Notes: generated from the sequence alone by a model not told the origin. Shown: positions 6,352-15,073, counted from the stretch's first letter. The stretch is 64,000 nt of DNA from Pirellulales bacterium (GCA_019636335.1 JAHBXR010000020.1:62001-126000); one strand, 5' to 3'. Numbers and translations are program-made.

Positions 6352-9350
6352 GTTGCGGATTGGTCGCAGGCCGGGATCAGGTACACTCCGTGCCCCAGCT
6401 CGTGGCACGCCACGGCGTTGCGGATTGGTCGCAGGCCGGGATCAGGTACACTTCGAAGGAGGTTGGAGAAAAACTACTTGACGTTGCGGATTGGTCGCAG
6501 GCCGGGATCAGGTACACTTGGGCGAATCTGGTCCGCAAACCCAACCACGTTGCGGATTGGTCGCAGGCCGGGATCAGGTACACTGCATGCCGCCGAAACG
6601 GCAGCCGGTCCTACGTTGCGGATTGGTCGCAGGCCGGGATCAGGTACACTCCCGCGGCTCGGTCCCCGCCGATGAGTTGTGTTGCGGATTGGTCGCAGGC
6701 CGGGATCAGGTACACTCTTTAGCCTGGCTGGGACAGTTGATTGAAGTTGCGGATTGGTCGCAGGCCGGGATCAGGTACACTCTGTAACAACAATTGCGCT
6801 GGGTTTAACGGGTTGCGGATTGGTCGCAGGCCGGGATCAGGTACACTTGGTCTGCATATCCAAGAGTGCATCGATGTGTTGCGGATTGGTCGCAGGCCGG
6901 GATCAGGTACACTATCGGCTTGATTCCGTTCGTCCTGCTGCTGGTTGCGGATTGGTCGCAGGCCGGGATCAGGTACACTCGTGAACGTGAAGTTCGACGT
7001 CCACGCATCGTTGCGGATTGGTCGCAGGCCGGGATCAGGTACACTTACCCCTGGCTGTGGTGTTCGTAGGGTTCTGTTGCGGATTGGTCGCAGGCCGGGA
7101 TCAGGTACACTCGACCTTTTTTGATCCAGTCAGCACTTTGAGTTGCGGATTGGTCGCAGGCCGGGATCAGGTACACTGCCGAGCGCGACGAGGATCACCC
7201 CCGACAGGTTGCGGATTGGTCGCAGGCCGGGATCAGGTACACTGCTCTCCGGAGTAGGTCATTGGTGGGAGGAGTTGCGGATTGGTCGCAGGCCGGGATC
7301 AGGTACACTCGTGTAGGTACACTCCCCCTCCTCGCTGCCGTTGCGGATTGGTCGCAGGCCGGGATCAGGTACACTGAAGAGGTTGGCGAAGATGCCACAG
7401 GCTCTGTTGCGGATTGGTCGCAGGCCGGGATCAGGTACACTATCGCCGGTCGCGCCGATCCATAGTCGAAGGTTGCGGATTGGTCGCAGGCCGGGATCAG
7501 GTACACTGCAGCAGCCAGACGCTGTCTCAAGTCGCTGTTGCGGATTGGTCGCAGGCCGGGATCAGGTACACTTGGATGGTGCCGTCGCAGACGATCATTT
7601 GAGTTGCGGATTGGTCGCAGGCCGGGATCAGGTACACTACAGCGAGTATGGCGGCATGTTGACGGTAGGTTGCGGATTGGTCGCAGGCCGGGATCAGGTA
7701 CACTCGAGTCGGCCGGCGCGCACGAACACGGCCGGTTGCGGATTGGTCGCAGGCCGGGATCAGGTACACTGAAGACGACCCTCTTCCGCCGGCTGCTCAC
7801 GTTGCGGATTGGTCGCAGGCCGGGATCAGGTACACTTTGCTGCCGCCAAGGTGCGCCGCGACTTGGGTTGCGGATTGGTCGCAGGCCGGGATCAGGTACA
7901 CTCCAGGGCAGCAGCTTCACGTCGCAGGTCGGTTGCGGATTGGTCGCAGGCCGGGATCAGGTACACTCGACCTGTTTGCCGACCATGTCGCGGGCAGGTT
8001 GCGGATTGGTCGCAGGCCGGGATCAGGTACACTGAGTGCCACAAAACACACACCGGGTCCGTGGTTGCGGATTGGTCGCAGGCCGGGATCAGGTACACTA
8101 CACCGCTCCAGCAGGCTGCTATCCGTCTGTTGCGGATTGGTCGCAGGCCGGGATCAGGTACACTCGGCGTCGCCTCGAGCGTGCGCGCCGGCCTGTTGCG
8201 GATTGGTCGCAGGCCGGGATCAGGTACACTCTTAGGCATACGTCCAAGCAACTGCCTAGCGTTGCGGATTGGTCGCAGGCCGGGATCAGGTACACTTTCC
8301 GCCAGAAAATTGACTTACAATAGAAGGTTGCGGATTGGTCGCAGGCCGGGATCAGGTACACTCTTGTCGACGATACGCTCGCCATTTACCACGTTGCGGA
8401 TTGGTCGCAGGCCGGGATCAGGTACACTGCGGAGTGCCCGGCATGGTGACGGTCGGCGTTGCGGATTGGTCGCAGGCCGGGATCAGGTACACTCGATCTG
8501 GCCAACCTGCGGGTGCTTGTTGGTTGCGGATTGGTCGCAGGCCGGGATCAGGTACACTCAAGCGATCATCGCGGGTACGTCAAGTTCGGTTGCGGATTGG
8601 TCGCAGGCCGGGATCAGGTACACTCCGCCCGATTCCACGTGCGTCGTGGGAGAGGTTGCGGATTGGTCGCAGGCCGGGATCAGGTACACTGAAACGCGGG
8701 TCACGGTCGTGACCTTGTGTGTTGCGGATTGGTCGCAGGCCGGGATCAGGTACACTGATTGCCCTGCTCAAGGGCTTCGGCGTGCCGTTGCGGATTGGTC
8801 GCAGGCCGGGATCAGGTACACTTCCGTGCCTCTCATGTCGCTGTTTGCCGTGGTTGCGGATTGGTCGCAGGCCGGGATCAGGTACACTGTATGTCTTGGC
8901 CCGCATTCTTGGCCTCCTGTTGCGGATTGGTCGCAGGCCGGGATCAGGTACACTGCGCTGGCCGTGCGGGGCCGTCACGCCGCGGTTGCGGATTGGTCGC
9001 AGGCCGGGATCAGGTACACTACGCCGAATAAATCGAAGAACTCCTCCTCGGTTGCGGATTGGTCGCAGGCCGGGATCAGGTACACTGGATCGTCGGCAGC
9101 GTGTGGCTCGTCCACTGTTGCGGATTGGTCGCAGGCCGGGATCAGGTACACTGGTGAAGATCGAGGCGGGGGTGCCACTCAGGTTGCGGATTGGTCGCAG
9201 GCCGGGATCAGGTACACTACAGCGGCGAAGCCGCGCCATCCGTCTCGTGTTGCGGATTGGTCGCAGGCCGGGATCAGGTACACTTCCGTGCCTCTCATGT
9301 CGCTGTTTGCCGTGGTTGCGGATTGGTCGCAGGCCGGGATCAGGTACACT
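6352..9350 (+). CRISPR. Type II-C CRISPR array: 46 repeats, 45 spacers
   Basis: The 36-bp repeat begins GTTGCGGATTGGTCGC and ends GATCAGGTACACT. I located 46 copies by position (first 6352-6387, last 9315-9350) and saw no sequence variants among them. The spacing is 66 bp in 38 intervals and 65 bp in 7, giving 38 spacers of 30 nt and 7 of 29 nt. The direction of transcription is plus: the tracrRNA anti-repeat at 13916-13952 is complementary to the plus-strand repeat, so crRNAs read spacer-GUUGCGG. Spacers 38 (8823-8852) and 45 (9285-9314) are identical. The repeat 3' end TACACT resembles a -10 box. All protein frames across this block are translations of the repeat, not genes. Spacer targets are unknown. 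Confidence 0.99.
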
Positions 9351-9381
9351 CCTTGTCCTGCAAACACCATGACAGCCACGA

Positions 9382-9404
9382 GTTGCGATCGTTCGGCCGT
9401 CAGA
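9382..9404 (+). repeat. Degenerate terminal repeat after the array
   Basis: Thirty-one bases after the last perfect repeat, GTTGCGATCGTTCGGCCGTC aligns to GTTGCGGATTGGTCGCAGGCCG with small gaps. The position is right for one more unit (spacer 9351-9381), and it runs into the 3' end of cas2. Degenerate repeats usually mark the old, leader-distal end of an array. Confidence 0.5.
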
Positions 9405-9729
9405 AAAGCTGCAACTGAGCGGGCGCAGTCTCGGGCGCACGGCGGATTTTCCCCCAGAAAATCCGCATCCGCTCAAACTGCTTGTCCGTGATGGTGAGAA
9501 TCCGTACCTCGCCGTCCGGGGGCACTCGACGCTCGACTCGGTACGTATGCACATCCGCATTCTCCTGGCTTGCGCAATGCCGCAAGTAAATTGAGTATTG
9601 CATCTGTGTGAACCCGTCTTCAAGCAGATCCTTCCGAAAGCGCGCGTAATTCCGCCGCGCCTTCTTCGTATCGACAGGCAGATCGAACATCACCACCAAC
9701 CACATGCAACGATATCCGCTTATTCGCAC
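9400..9729 (-). CDS. cas2: Cas2, CRISPR adaptation protein
   Basis: The protein has 109 residues with the Cas2 ferredoxin-like fold signature 'WLVVMFDLPVDTKKARRNYARFRKDLLEDGF'. The conserved Asp is residue 16. The sequence 'QYSIYLRHC' and the C-terminal 'ILTITDKQFERM' fit type II Cas2. It starts at GTG 9729 behind GGAG inside cas1; the ATG at 9705 is an alternative. It overlaps the end of cas1 by 10 bp, so the two are translationally coupled. With Cas1 it forms the integrase complex that captures new spacers. The 3' end touches the degenerate last repeat of the array. Confidence 0.95.
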   Translation of the reverse strand: MRISGYRCMWLVVMFDLPVDTKKARRNYARFRKDLLEDGFTQMQYSIYLRHCASQENADVHTYRVERRVPPDGEVRILTITDKQFERMRIFWGKIRRAPETAPAQLQLF

Positions 9730-10640
9730 GCGCGCGGAATCTCCAACTGGAGCGATTTCGATTCGTACGACCGCACTAGCGAACCAACATAACGGTGCAG
9801 CGCCACCATGAGTGGCCCCTCGACTCCCGCCGACGACGACATCGGCAGCGTCAACAGTTCCAAAAGCGCTGCCTTGGTGGGTTGGTCCAATTCATTCTGA
9901 CCTGCCCAGTACAACTCGCGGACGCGCTCGTCCACGATCGGTCGTAGCGGCTCGATCAAGTCGTCTGCTAGGCAGAAGGCGTTCGCGCGGTGGCGATGTT
10001 GAATCCCCAGCGCCGGCAACAATCCCGCCGCCACGAGCGCGCGTGCTAGCGCGGCGCGCAGGATGGCATAGCCATAGTTCAGCAGGGCATTCGGCGAAGC
10101 TCCGTCGCGGAGGCGCCGAAATCGTTCGTCCGTCACCCGGGCCTGCGGATCCTCGCTCAAGAGCCAGTGTTGCCAATACACACGCGCGGCCTGCGCCTCA
10201 CGCAGCGTGCCATCGCCTGAACGCACTTCATCGGCGAACGCCAGTAACTTGCGTTGTGCGATCGGCGTGCCGGCAAGATTCTCCGCCTGCGCGCGAATCT
10301 TCGCCGCGACGATCTGCTGCCAGAGACGCTTCTTCAGGGGGCGACTGACCGAGACCTGCAAATCGACACGCCACACGACCTCGGCGTGATCCGCCAAGGG
10401 TAACAGAATGCCGGCGGGCAAGTGGTCGTGCCCGCAAATCACGACGGCTGCGTCCGACTCCATGAGCGCCCGCAATGCGCCGTGCGAGTACGTCGTGGCG
10501 GGATGGTCTACCACCACCACGCCGACGTCCTCGCACGCCACGCGCCCAACGACTTCACCGTCGCGCTTGAGCAGCAATTGACGATGCTCCGTCGCGAGGT
10601 GGACCGGAGCCGAGGATATTTCGATCGTGTGCTTGATCAC
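9720..10640 (-). CDS. cas1: Cas1, CRISPR integrase
   Basis: This is a 306-residue Cas1 of the type II kind. Catalytic residues are visible: Glu148 in 'GTLREAQAARVYW', His215 in 'LGIQHRHRANAFCLADDLIEPLRP', and the acidic cluster Asp226-Glu230. The usual GIHH motif is GIQH here, with the second His kept. The start is a GTG at 10640 with GAGGGG upstream. It lies 97 bp downstream of cas9 and overlaps cas2, giving the order cas9-cas1-cas2. There is no csn2 or cas4, which defines subtype II-C. Confidence 0.96.
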   Translation of the reverse strand: MIKHTIEISSAPVHLATEHRQLLLKRDGEVVGRVACEDVGVVVVDHPATTYSHGALRALMESDAAVVICGHDHLPAGILLPLADHAEVVWRVDLQVSVSRPLKKRLWQQIVAAKIRAQAENLAGTPIAQRKLLAFADEVRSGDGTLREAQAARVYWQHWLLSEDPQARVTDERFRRLRDGASPNALLNYGYAILRAALARALVAAGLLPALGIQHRHRANAFCLADDLIEPLRPIVDERVRELYWAGQNELDQPTKAALLELLTLPMSSSAGVEGPLMVALHRYVGSLVRSYESKSLQLEIPRACE

Positions 10641-10737
10641 CGCCGGCGCCCCTCAAGAGAGAAGGAACGCCTCCGTGCAGAGTAGATCCAAAATGTCTAC
10701 CCATAAAGTATACGTTGTGACGATCTCATGTGCCACT

Positions 10738-13700
10738 TTAATCGTTGGCCCAACGAATCTGCCCCCGTGGATCCACGATCACTTTTCTTGCCCCTTGTAA
10801 GCTATTGGCTGTCTTGCCGATATCCTTTCGCTTTGCGCCTGGCCGAGCGTCCATTGCATCCACCACGTGAATACGCTTCTGCGTCGTAACCATTGTGGTT
10901 ACGAGGACGAGTCTTTTCTTTCCCAAGAACTCAGTCAACATCAAGTCACCTTTGCAGAGGGACATGACGAAACGCGATTGAGGGTTTTCTGGATCATGGC
11001 GTTGGACAAGTGCTTCATGACGCCTGATACGGCGCGCGGCATCAAGCATAGTTACGTATTTAGCGTACCATCGTATCTTTTTGCCGGTCACATCCTCGAA
11101 GATGCATACATGATGCACGCTTCCGGGTTTGACGAGCTTTTTTCCTGCGATGAGTGGGACCATTGATTCGTCGCGCTTCGTAAGTCGCACACGCCGAACA
11201 GGGATGCGCTTCTCAGCGTTTAACCAAAGCGGTTCGCGCCAAACATCAGCAGGGATCTTGTCTCCTCCCCGACCTGGAACGACTCCGAATTGTGCTAGGC
11301 GTTCGACAATCCGTTGCTGGACTATCGGATCACGAATGTCTGCGATCATAGAGGCAGTTAGGGCTGTAAGATCTTTGCGCACGGAGACCTCACCCGGTTT
11401 GGCCGTCGGTCCATAGATCGTGTCCTCGTGCAACACGCCAGCCACCTTACGCCGCACCCGATGCGAGACGTTAACGTCTCGGACTGCCTGCTCGACACTG
11501 CGCCGAAACTGCGGCCAGGGCTCCATGCCCACCGACCCCGGCTGTGCTTCGTCCGTCCCGAGATACGACGCCAATTGTTGCAACCGCGAACGGTTCATCA
11601 GCGCAATTACCACGGCGTCGATGGCATGATGCCGGTGGTCCAGACGATTTTTCTCGCCGGGTGGTAGCTCCAGGGCTTCGTGCCACGCGGGGCTGTCCTC
11701 CATCTCTCGCAGAATCGTGTCGAGCCCCCACAGTCGGCGGAGTGTGGCCGTGTGTTGCCCCTTGGGACAAATTACATCCGCTCCCAACGGTCGCACGTAC
11801 TCCGCAACCTGCGAAGTAATGTACGTCGTGTCGACGTACTGTCGCGCAAAGAAATCCTCCAAGTCGAGATCCCGCTGTGTAAAACGCTTGAACTTCGGAT
11901 ACGGGAGCTTCTTGGCACGCTGCTCTACCTGCTCGAACTTTTCAGGGTTGCTCGCGGCGAGCCATTCGTACGGCGTGCGATTGCCTTTCGCATCGCGATG
12001 CACCCCCTGACTGTTTTCCGCGCGGAAGCAGACCACTTTGTTCATCAACGAGTTATCGAGACTTCGTTGACGAGGCAAGATATGATCGATATCGATCTCG
12101 CCGCCGAATAGCTGCGAGACGCTGATCAAGCGACCGCTGTAGATACAGACCTTGTCTTGCTCCTCCCACAGCAAATAGCGATCAATGGCATCTCGCGTCG
12201 GCTTGTAACCCAGCTCGCGAATGCGCTCCGCGGCTCCATCGCGCAGCTTCTCACGGTCACGCATCTCCTTCGTTCGCTCCTGTCGCTGCCGTGCCGTGCC
12301 GCGCACCTCGCGCGCCAGCTCAACGTGAATTCTCGTAAGCCGATGCCCACGCCGGTAAACGAGATCTCGTAGGATCGCATTCACCACCTTGCGCACCTCG
12401 TGGAGCGCCTGTCGCACCAACGGATTCGTAATATTAGGTGGATGAGGGAGTTCTGCCTGCTTCTGCTGCGCTCGATCCCAGGGCATGAGGTAGCCAGCCT
12501 CGCGCAACGCACACGGTTCGTTCTCATCGCGCGACGAGAGCGGCAATCCTCGTTCGACGTGCGGCAATAGTCGCTTAATAGCGTGCAAGCTATAGCTGGC
12601 GTAACCCTCGGGCAGCGCCACGTCGAGCAGGTCGGCTGCTTTGACCGGATCCAGGTCACCTTGGCGCAGAAGATGTCGCAAGCGATCCTCGTCGGCATCG
12701 ATGATCGCGGCCACGATACGATCTTTCAGGCCTTCGTCGAGCTTTTGCCAGGTCTTCCCCAGCGCCTTGGGCTTCGACAATGCATCGTCCGACTGCATTC
12801 CCAATAGCTTCGACCGTCCGCCTCGCTCGAGATTGAAGAAAATCGATTCCGGTTGATCGAAGAGTTTCTTGCGAATCGCGTCGAAGCTGCGCTCCTTCGC
12901 GCTCGACAGATACTTGACTAATTGCGCGCGTTCCTCCGTGCTCAGCGCCCGCTCGAGCCCCGTACTAGCGTCGAGAATTCGCAAGTTGTTCACTTCCAGG
13001 TACAGCCGAAACCGCTGCGCGCGCCGATCCGCGCGCGCACAGCGCGGGAGCCTCCCCGTCTCGTCCAGCTCGCAGCGGCCGATCAGGCTCGGAGACGGCT
13101 TGTGCAGGGGGCGTTGGAAGAAAATCGCTCGCTGCACTTTCTCACGCAAGACGTCCGTCAGCAGATCAGAGTAGTACGCTGATTGCGCCTGCCAAATGGC
13201 CTTGAACTCTCGCTCATACATGTCACGCCGTGTATGCCGGCCGCGCAAACGCACTTGATGCTGCTGCCCTGCGTTCGTCCCACGTAGGTCGTGCAGATAC
13301 TGTCCCAATGTCTTTCCGTCTAGTTCAGCCTCGAGATCGCTGATCTCCTTCAGCATGTCGGACGTTTCTTTGGCACGCTCTTTATCGGCCTTCCGATTCG
13401 AGAGAAATCCTCGGCGCTGCGCCAGGTGCAATAATACTCGCCCGAGTTCATCGTGCGTCAGACGTTCGGAAAGGGCCTTCGCTCGCAGAAAGTACGGGTC
13501 CGCTGCTTGGAAGGCCTGCTGCTCCCATGCAACTCGATCCATATGCTCGCGAGGGTAGATGGCGCTTAGTGGCAGCAATCCAGCAGCCACAAGCAATCGA
13601 CGTAGTAGCCGCTTGCGTCGCGCTCGTCGCGCAATCTGTCTGCGAGCTGCTCGCGCAAGACGTCGTTGTGCGTTCTTGGAAAGCTCGGTGCCTTTGGTGT

Positions 13701-13824
13701 CGCGATCAACACCTTCGGGGAAAACGCGGACACCGCAACCGTGAATCTCTCCCCCTTGCTCGTCGATCAGCGCCCAACCTACCGACGTCGGTCCCAAATC
13801 CAATCCAAGCGTGAGATCGCTCAT
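10738..13824 (-). CDS. cas9: Cas9, type II-C RNA-guided nuclease
   Basis: The protein has 1028 residues from ATG 13824, which follows a strong GGAGGGG. A longer open frame to 14025 is rejected because it runs antisense through the tracrRNA. RuvC-I is 'LGLDLGPTSVGWA' with Asp9. The Arg-rich bridge helix follows at about residues 45-80 (RRLARAARRQIARRARRKR). RuvC-II Glu502 is in 'IHVELAREVRG'. The HNH domain has Asp580-His581 in 'IDIDHILPRQRSLDNS' and Asn604 in 'CFRAEN'. RuvC-III is 'DHRHHAIDAVVIALM' with His733 and Asp736. All catalytic residues are intact. Residues beyond about 745 form the divergent PAM-recognising region. The size and spacing are close to the compact II-C Cas9 of Neisseria (1082 residues). 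Target PAM is unknown. Confidence 0.98.
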   Translation of the reverse strand: MSDLTLGLDLGPTSVGWALIDEQGGEIHGCGVRVFPEGVDRDTKGTELSKNAQRRLARAARRQIARRARRKRLLRRLLVAAGLLPLSAIYPREHMDRVAWEQQAFQAADPYFLRAKALSERLTHDELGRVLLHLAQRRGFLSNRKADKERAKETSDMLKEISDLEAELDGKTLGQYLHDLRGTNAGQQHQVRLRGRHTRRDMYEREFKAIWQAQSAYYSDLLTDVLREKVQRAIFFQRPLHKPSPSLIGRCELDETGRLPRCARADRRAQRFRLYLEVNNLRILDASTGLERALSTEERAQLVKYLSSAKERSFDAIRKKLFDQPESIFFNLERGGRSKLLGMQSDDALSKPKALGKTWQKLDEGLKDRIVAAIIDADEDRLRHLLRQGDLDPVKAADLLDVALPEGYASYSLHAIKRLLPHVERGLPLSSRDENEPCALREAGYLMPWDRAQQKQAELPHPPNITNPLVRQALHEVRKVVNAILRDLVYRRGHRLTRIHVELAREVRGTARQRQERTKEMRDREKLRDGAAERIRELGYKPTRDAIDRYLLWEEQDKVCIYSGRLISVSQLFGGEIDIDHILPRQRSLDNSLMNKVVCFRAENSQGVHRDAKGNRTPYEWLAASNPEKFEQVEQRAKKLPYPKFKRFTQRDLDLEDFFARQYVDTTYITSQVAEYVRPLGADVICPKGQHTATLRRLWGLDTILREMEDSPAWHEALELPPGEKNRLDHRHHAIDAVVIALMNRSRLQQLASYLGTDEAQPGSVGMEPWPQFRRSVEQAVRDVNVSHRVRRKVAGVLHEDTIYGPTAKPGEVSVRKDLTALTASMIADIRDPIVQQRIVERLAQFGVVPGRGGDKIPADVWREPLWLNAEKRIPVRRVRLTKRDESMVPLIAGKKLVKPGSVHHVCIFEDVTGKKIRWYAKYVTMLDAARRIRRHEALVQRHDPENPQSRFVMSLCKGDLMLTEFLGKKRLVLVTTMVTTQKRIHVVDAMDARPGAKRKDIGKTANSLQGARKVIVDPRGQIRWAND

Positions 13825-13879
13825 TTGCCCCTCCAAAATGCACTCAAAGTCGTGATGATGAAAAATGCCGCCCTGTAGC

Positions 13880-13917
13880 TTGAAACATGATCGTACCACA
13901 GCTAAACTCGTTGACAG
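13880..13917. promoter_or_regulatory. Overlapping divergent promoters for tracrRNA (+) and cas9 (-)
   Basis: On the plus strand TTGAAA (13880-13885), a 17-base spacer and TAAACT (13903-13908) make a good sigma70-like promoter whose start falls at about 13914-13916, the first base of the anti-repeat. On the minus strand CTGTCA (complement of 13912-13917), 16 bases and TACGAT (complement of 13890-13895) could drive cas9 with a leader of about 60 nt. The minus -10 lies inside the plus-strand spacer, so the two promoters would compete. The plus promoter is the better supported of the two. Confidence 0.6.
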
Positions 13918-14043
13918 TGTACCTGATCTCGGCCTGCGATTCTTTTCGCAACAAAGATGACTCGCCTTCGGGCGGGAACATTCGCAGGCAACGCCCCACG
14001 GGGCGACCGCCGTAGCTCGTGTCAACGATCTGCGGCTTTTTTT
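13915..14043 (+). ncRNA. tracrRNA of the type II-C system
   Basis: The anti-repeat 13916-13952 matches the reverse complement of the CRISPR repeat in three blocks: 13 bases (AGTGTACCTGATC), 10 bases (CGGCCTGCGA) and 6 bases (CGCAAC). A G-U position and one internal bulge (7 nt against 6) separate them. This gives a long crRNA:tracrRNA duplex for RNase III, with a bulge next to the lower stem as in other Cas9 systems. It is followed by a hairpin CTCGCC-TTCG-GGCGGG with a UUCG tetraloop (about 13961-13976). A second hairpin is CGCCC-CACG-GGGCG (about 13992-14005), and a terminator hairpin ends in seven T. The predicted length is about 129 nt. It lies divergently upstream of cas9 and converges on the ArsR-type gene. 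Confidence 0.93.
14009..14043 (+). terminator. Rho-independent terminator of the tracrRNA
   Basis: GCCGTAG (14009-14015) pairs with CTGCGGC (14030-14036), an inner CGT/ACG pairing closes the loop, and TTTTTTT follows at 14037-14043. Confidence 0.9.
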
Positions 14044-14104
14044 GTTGCGCTATCTTGTAACGTGAGTAGTGTGCCACGCTCTGGAAATAGTATTGTCCCC
14101 CACC

Positions 14105-15073
14105 TCAAAACTTCCCAATCCACCCCCAGCGCAGCCGCTCCAACCTCGTCCCATCCAGATAACACTGCCCGCGCCGCCCACGGCGCCGCTCCGACCTCAC
14201 CAGTCCCGCACGCTCCAGCACCGCCACGTGCTTTCGCACCGTCTCGTGACCGCGCCCCACGGCTCGGGCTAACTGCGCCACCGTCTGCCCTCGCTCCTCA
14301 TACAAAGCATCCAGCATCCGCCGCCGCGTCCTGCTCGCCAGCGCCAGGAACACCTCATCCAGTTCCCGCTCCCATCGCTCCTCCCCCTCTGCCCCCTCGG
14401 CTTCTCTCCCCTCTGGCTCCGCGACGTCACTCTCCTCCCGCTCCTCGGCCTCTGGCTCCTCAGCACCGGAATCCCAGGTCTCCTCCCCCGCGCTGCGATC
14501 CTCGTACGCAGCACGTTTCCCCTTCCTCTTTCTTCGGCGCCGCCCCACAACATCCCCCGTCGCATTCCTCTCCCTCTCCTCCTCACCTGATCTCCCGCTC
14601 ACCTCTCTCGCGCCAAGCGCGCCGCTCTCCGCTCGGTCAGCCCGGACGTGCCGCATCAAGAGATCCCAAGTCGATTCCTCGACAGGGCCATCACCCCCAG
14701 CAGGGCGCTCCCCCACCCGCTTCTGCTGCTCAACCGACCTCCTGCTCTCCTCTCTCGCGCCGCGCGCGCCCTCCGCCTCATGTGCCCCGGCATTCTTTCG
14801 CGCCAGCCTGCGTTCCACCAAGAGCCGTCGCTCACGATCGTCGAGCGCTGCGAACTTCTTGAACGCCCGCATCAGCAACCGCGTGAACCGACGATCCGCG
14901 CGATTCCGCTCGTCCGCCTCGCGCTCTGCCGGCGTCATCGCCGCTAGTTCGGCCTTGCGTTTCGCACGCCGCTCTCGCCGCCGCTCGTTGATCGCCCGAT
15001 CCCGCGCCAATTCCTCCCGCGTGGGTGGACCCCAACGCTTATTGAGACTGAACCTGGGCATTTGTTTCGCCAT
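14105..15073 (-). CDS. ArsR-type winged-helix regulator with long charged N-terminus
   Basis: The protein has 322 residues from the ATG at 15073; an in-frame ATG at 15163 would add 30. Neither start has a strong ribosome-binding site. The last ~85 residues form an ArsR/HTH_20 winged helix: 'FLALASRTRRRMLDALYEERGQTVAQLARAVGRGHETVRKHVAVLERAGLV', then a basic wing and 'YLDGTRLERL..GWIGKF'. The N-terminal ~235 residues are almost entirely charged, with Arg/Lys-rich and Glu-rich blocks (for example 'GRRRRKRKGKR', 'EEPEAEEREESDVAEPEGREAEGAEGEE') and are probably disordered. No metal-binding Cys pair of classical ArsR sensors is present. It ends 62 bp from the tracrRNA terminator. Its target is unknown; control of the CRISPR locus is only a guess from position. 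Confidence 0.7.
   Translation of the reverse strand: MAKQMPRFSLNKRWGPPTREELARDRAINERRRERRAKRKAELAAMTPAEREADERNRADRRFTRLLMRAFKKFAALDDRERRLLVERRLARKNAGAHEAEGARGAREESRRSVEQQKRVGERPAGGDGPVEESTWDLLMRHVRADRAESGALGAREVSGRSGEEERERNATGDVVGRRRRKRKGKRAAYEDRSAGEETWDSGAEEPEAEEREESDVAEPEGREAEGAEGEERWERELDEVFLALASRTRRRMLDALYEERGQTVAQLARAVGRGHETVRKHVAVLERAGLVRSERRRGRRGQCYLDGTRLERLRWGWIGKF

Noticed and set aside
6331-9491. Long repetitive protein frames on both strands, with motifs such as VADWSQAGIRYT or SVPDPGLRPIRN
   Set aside because: They are translations of the 36-bp CRISPR repeat plus spacers. The 66-bp unit is a multiple of three, so frames stay open by accident.
13825-14025. 67-residue N-terminal extension of Cas9
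   Set aside because: The extension is antisense to the tracrRNA and its promoter. The ATG at 13824 has a strong ribosome-binding site and starts directly at RuvC-I.
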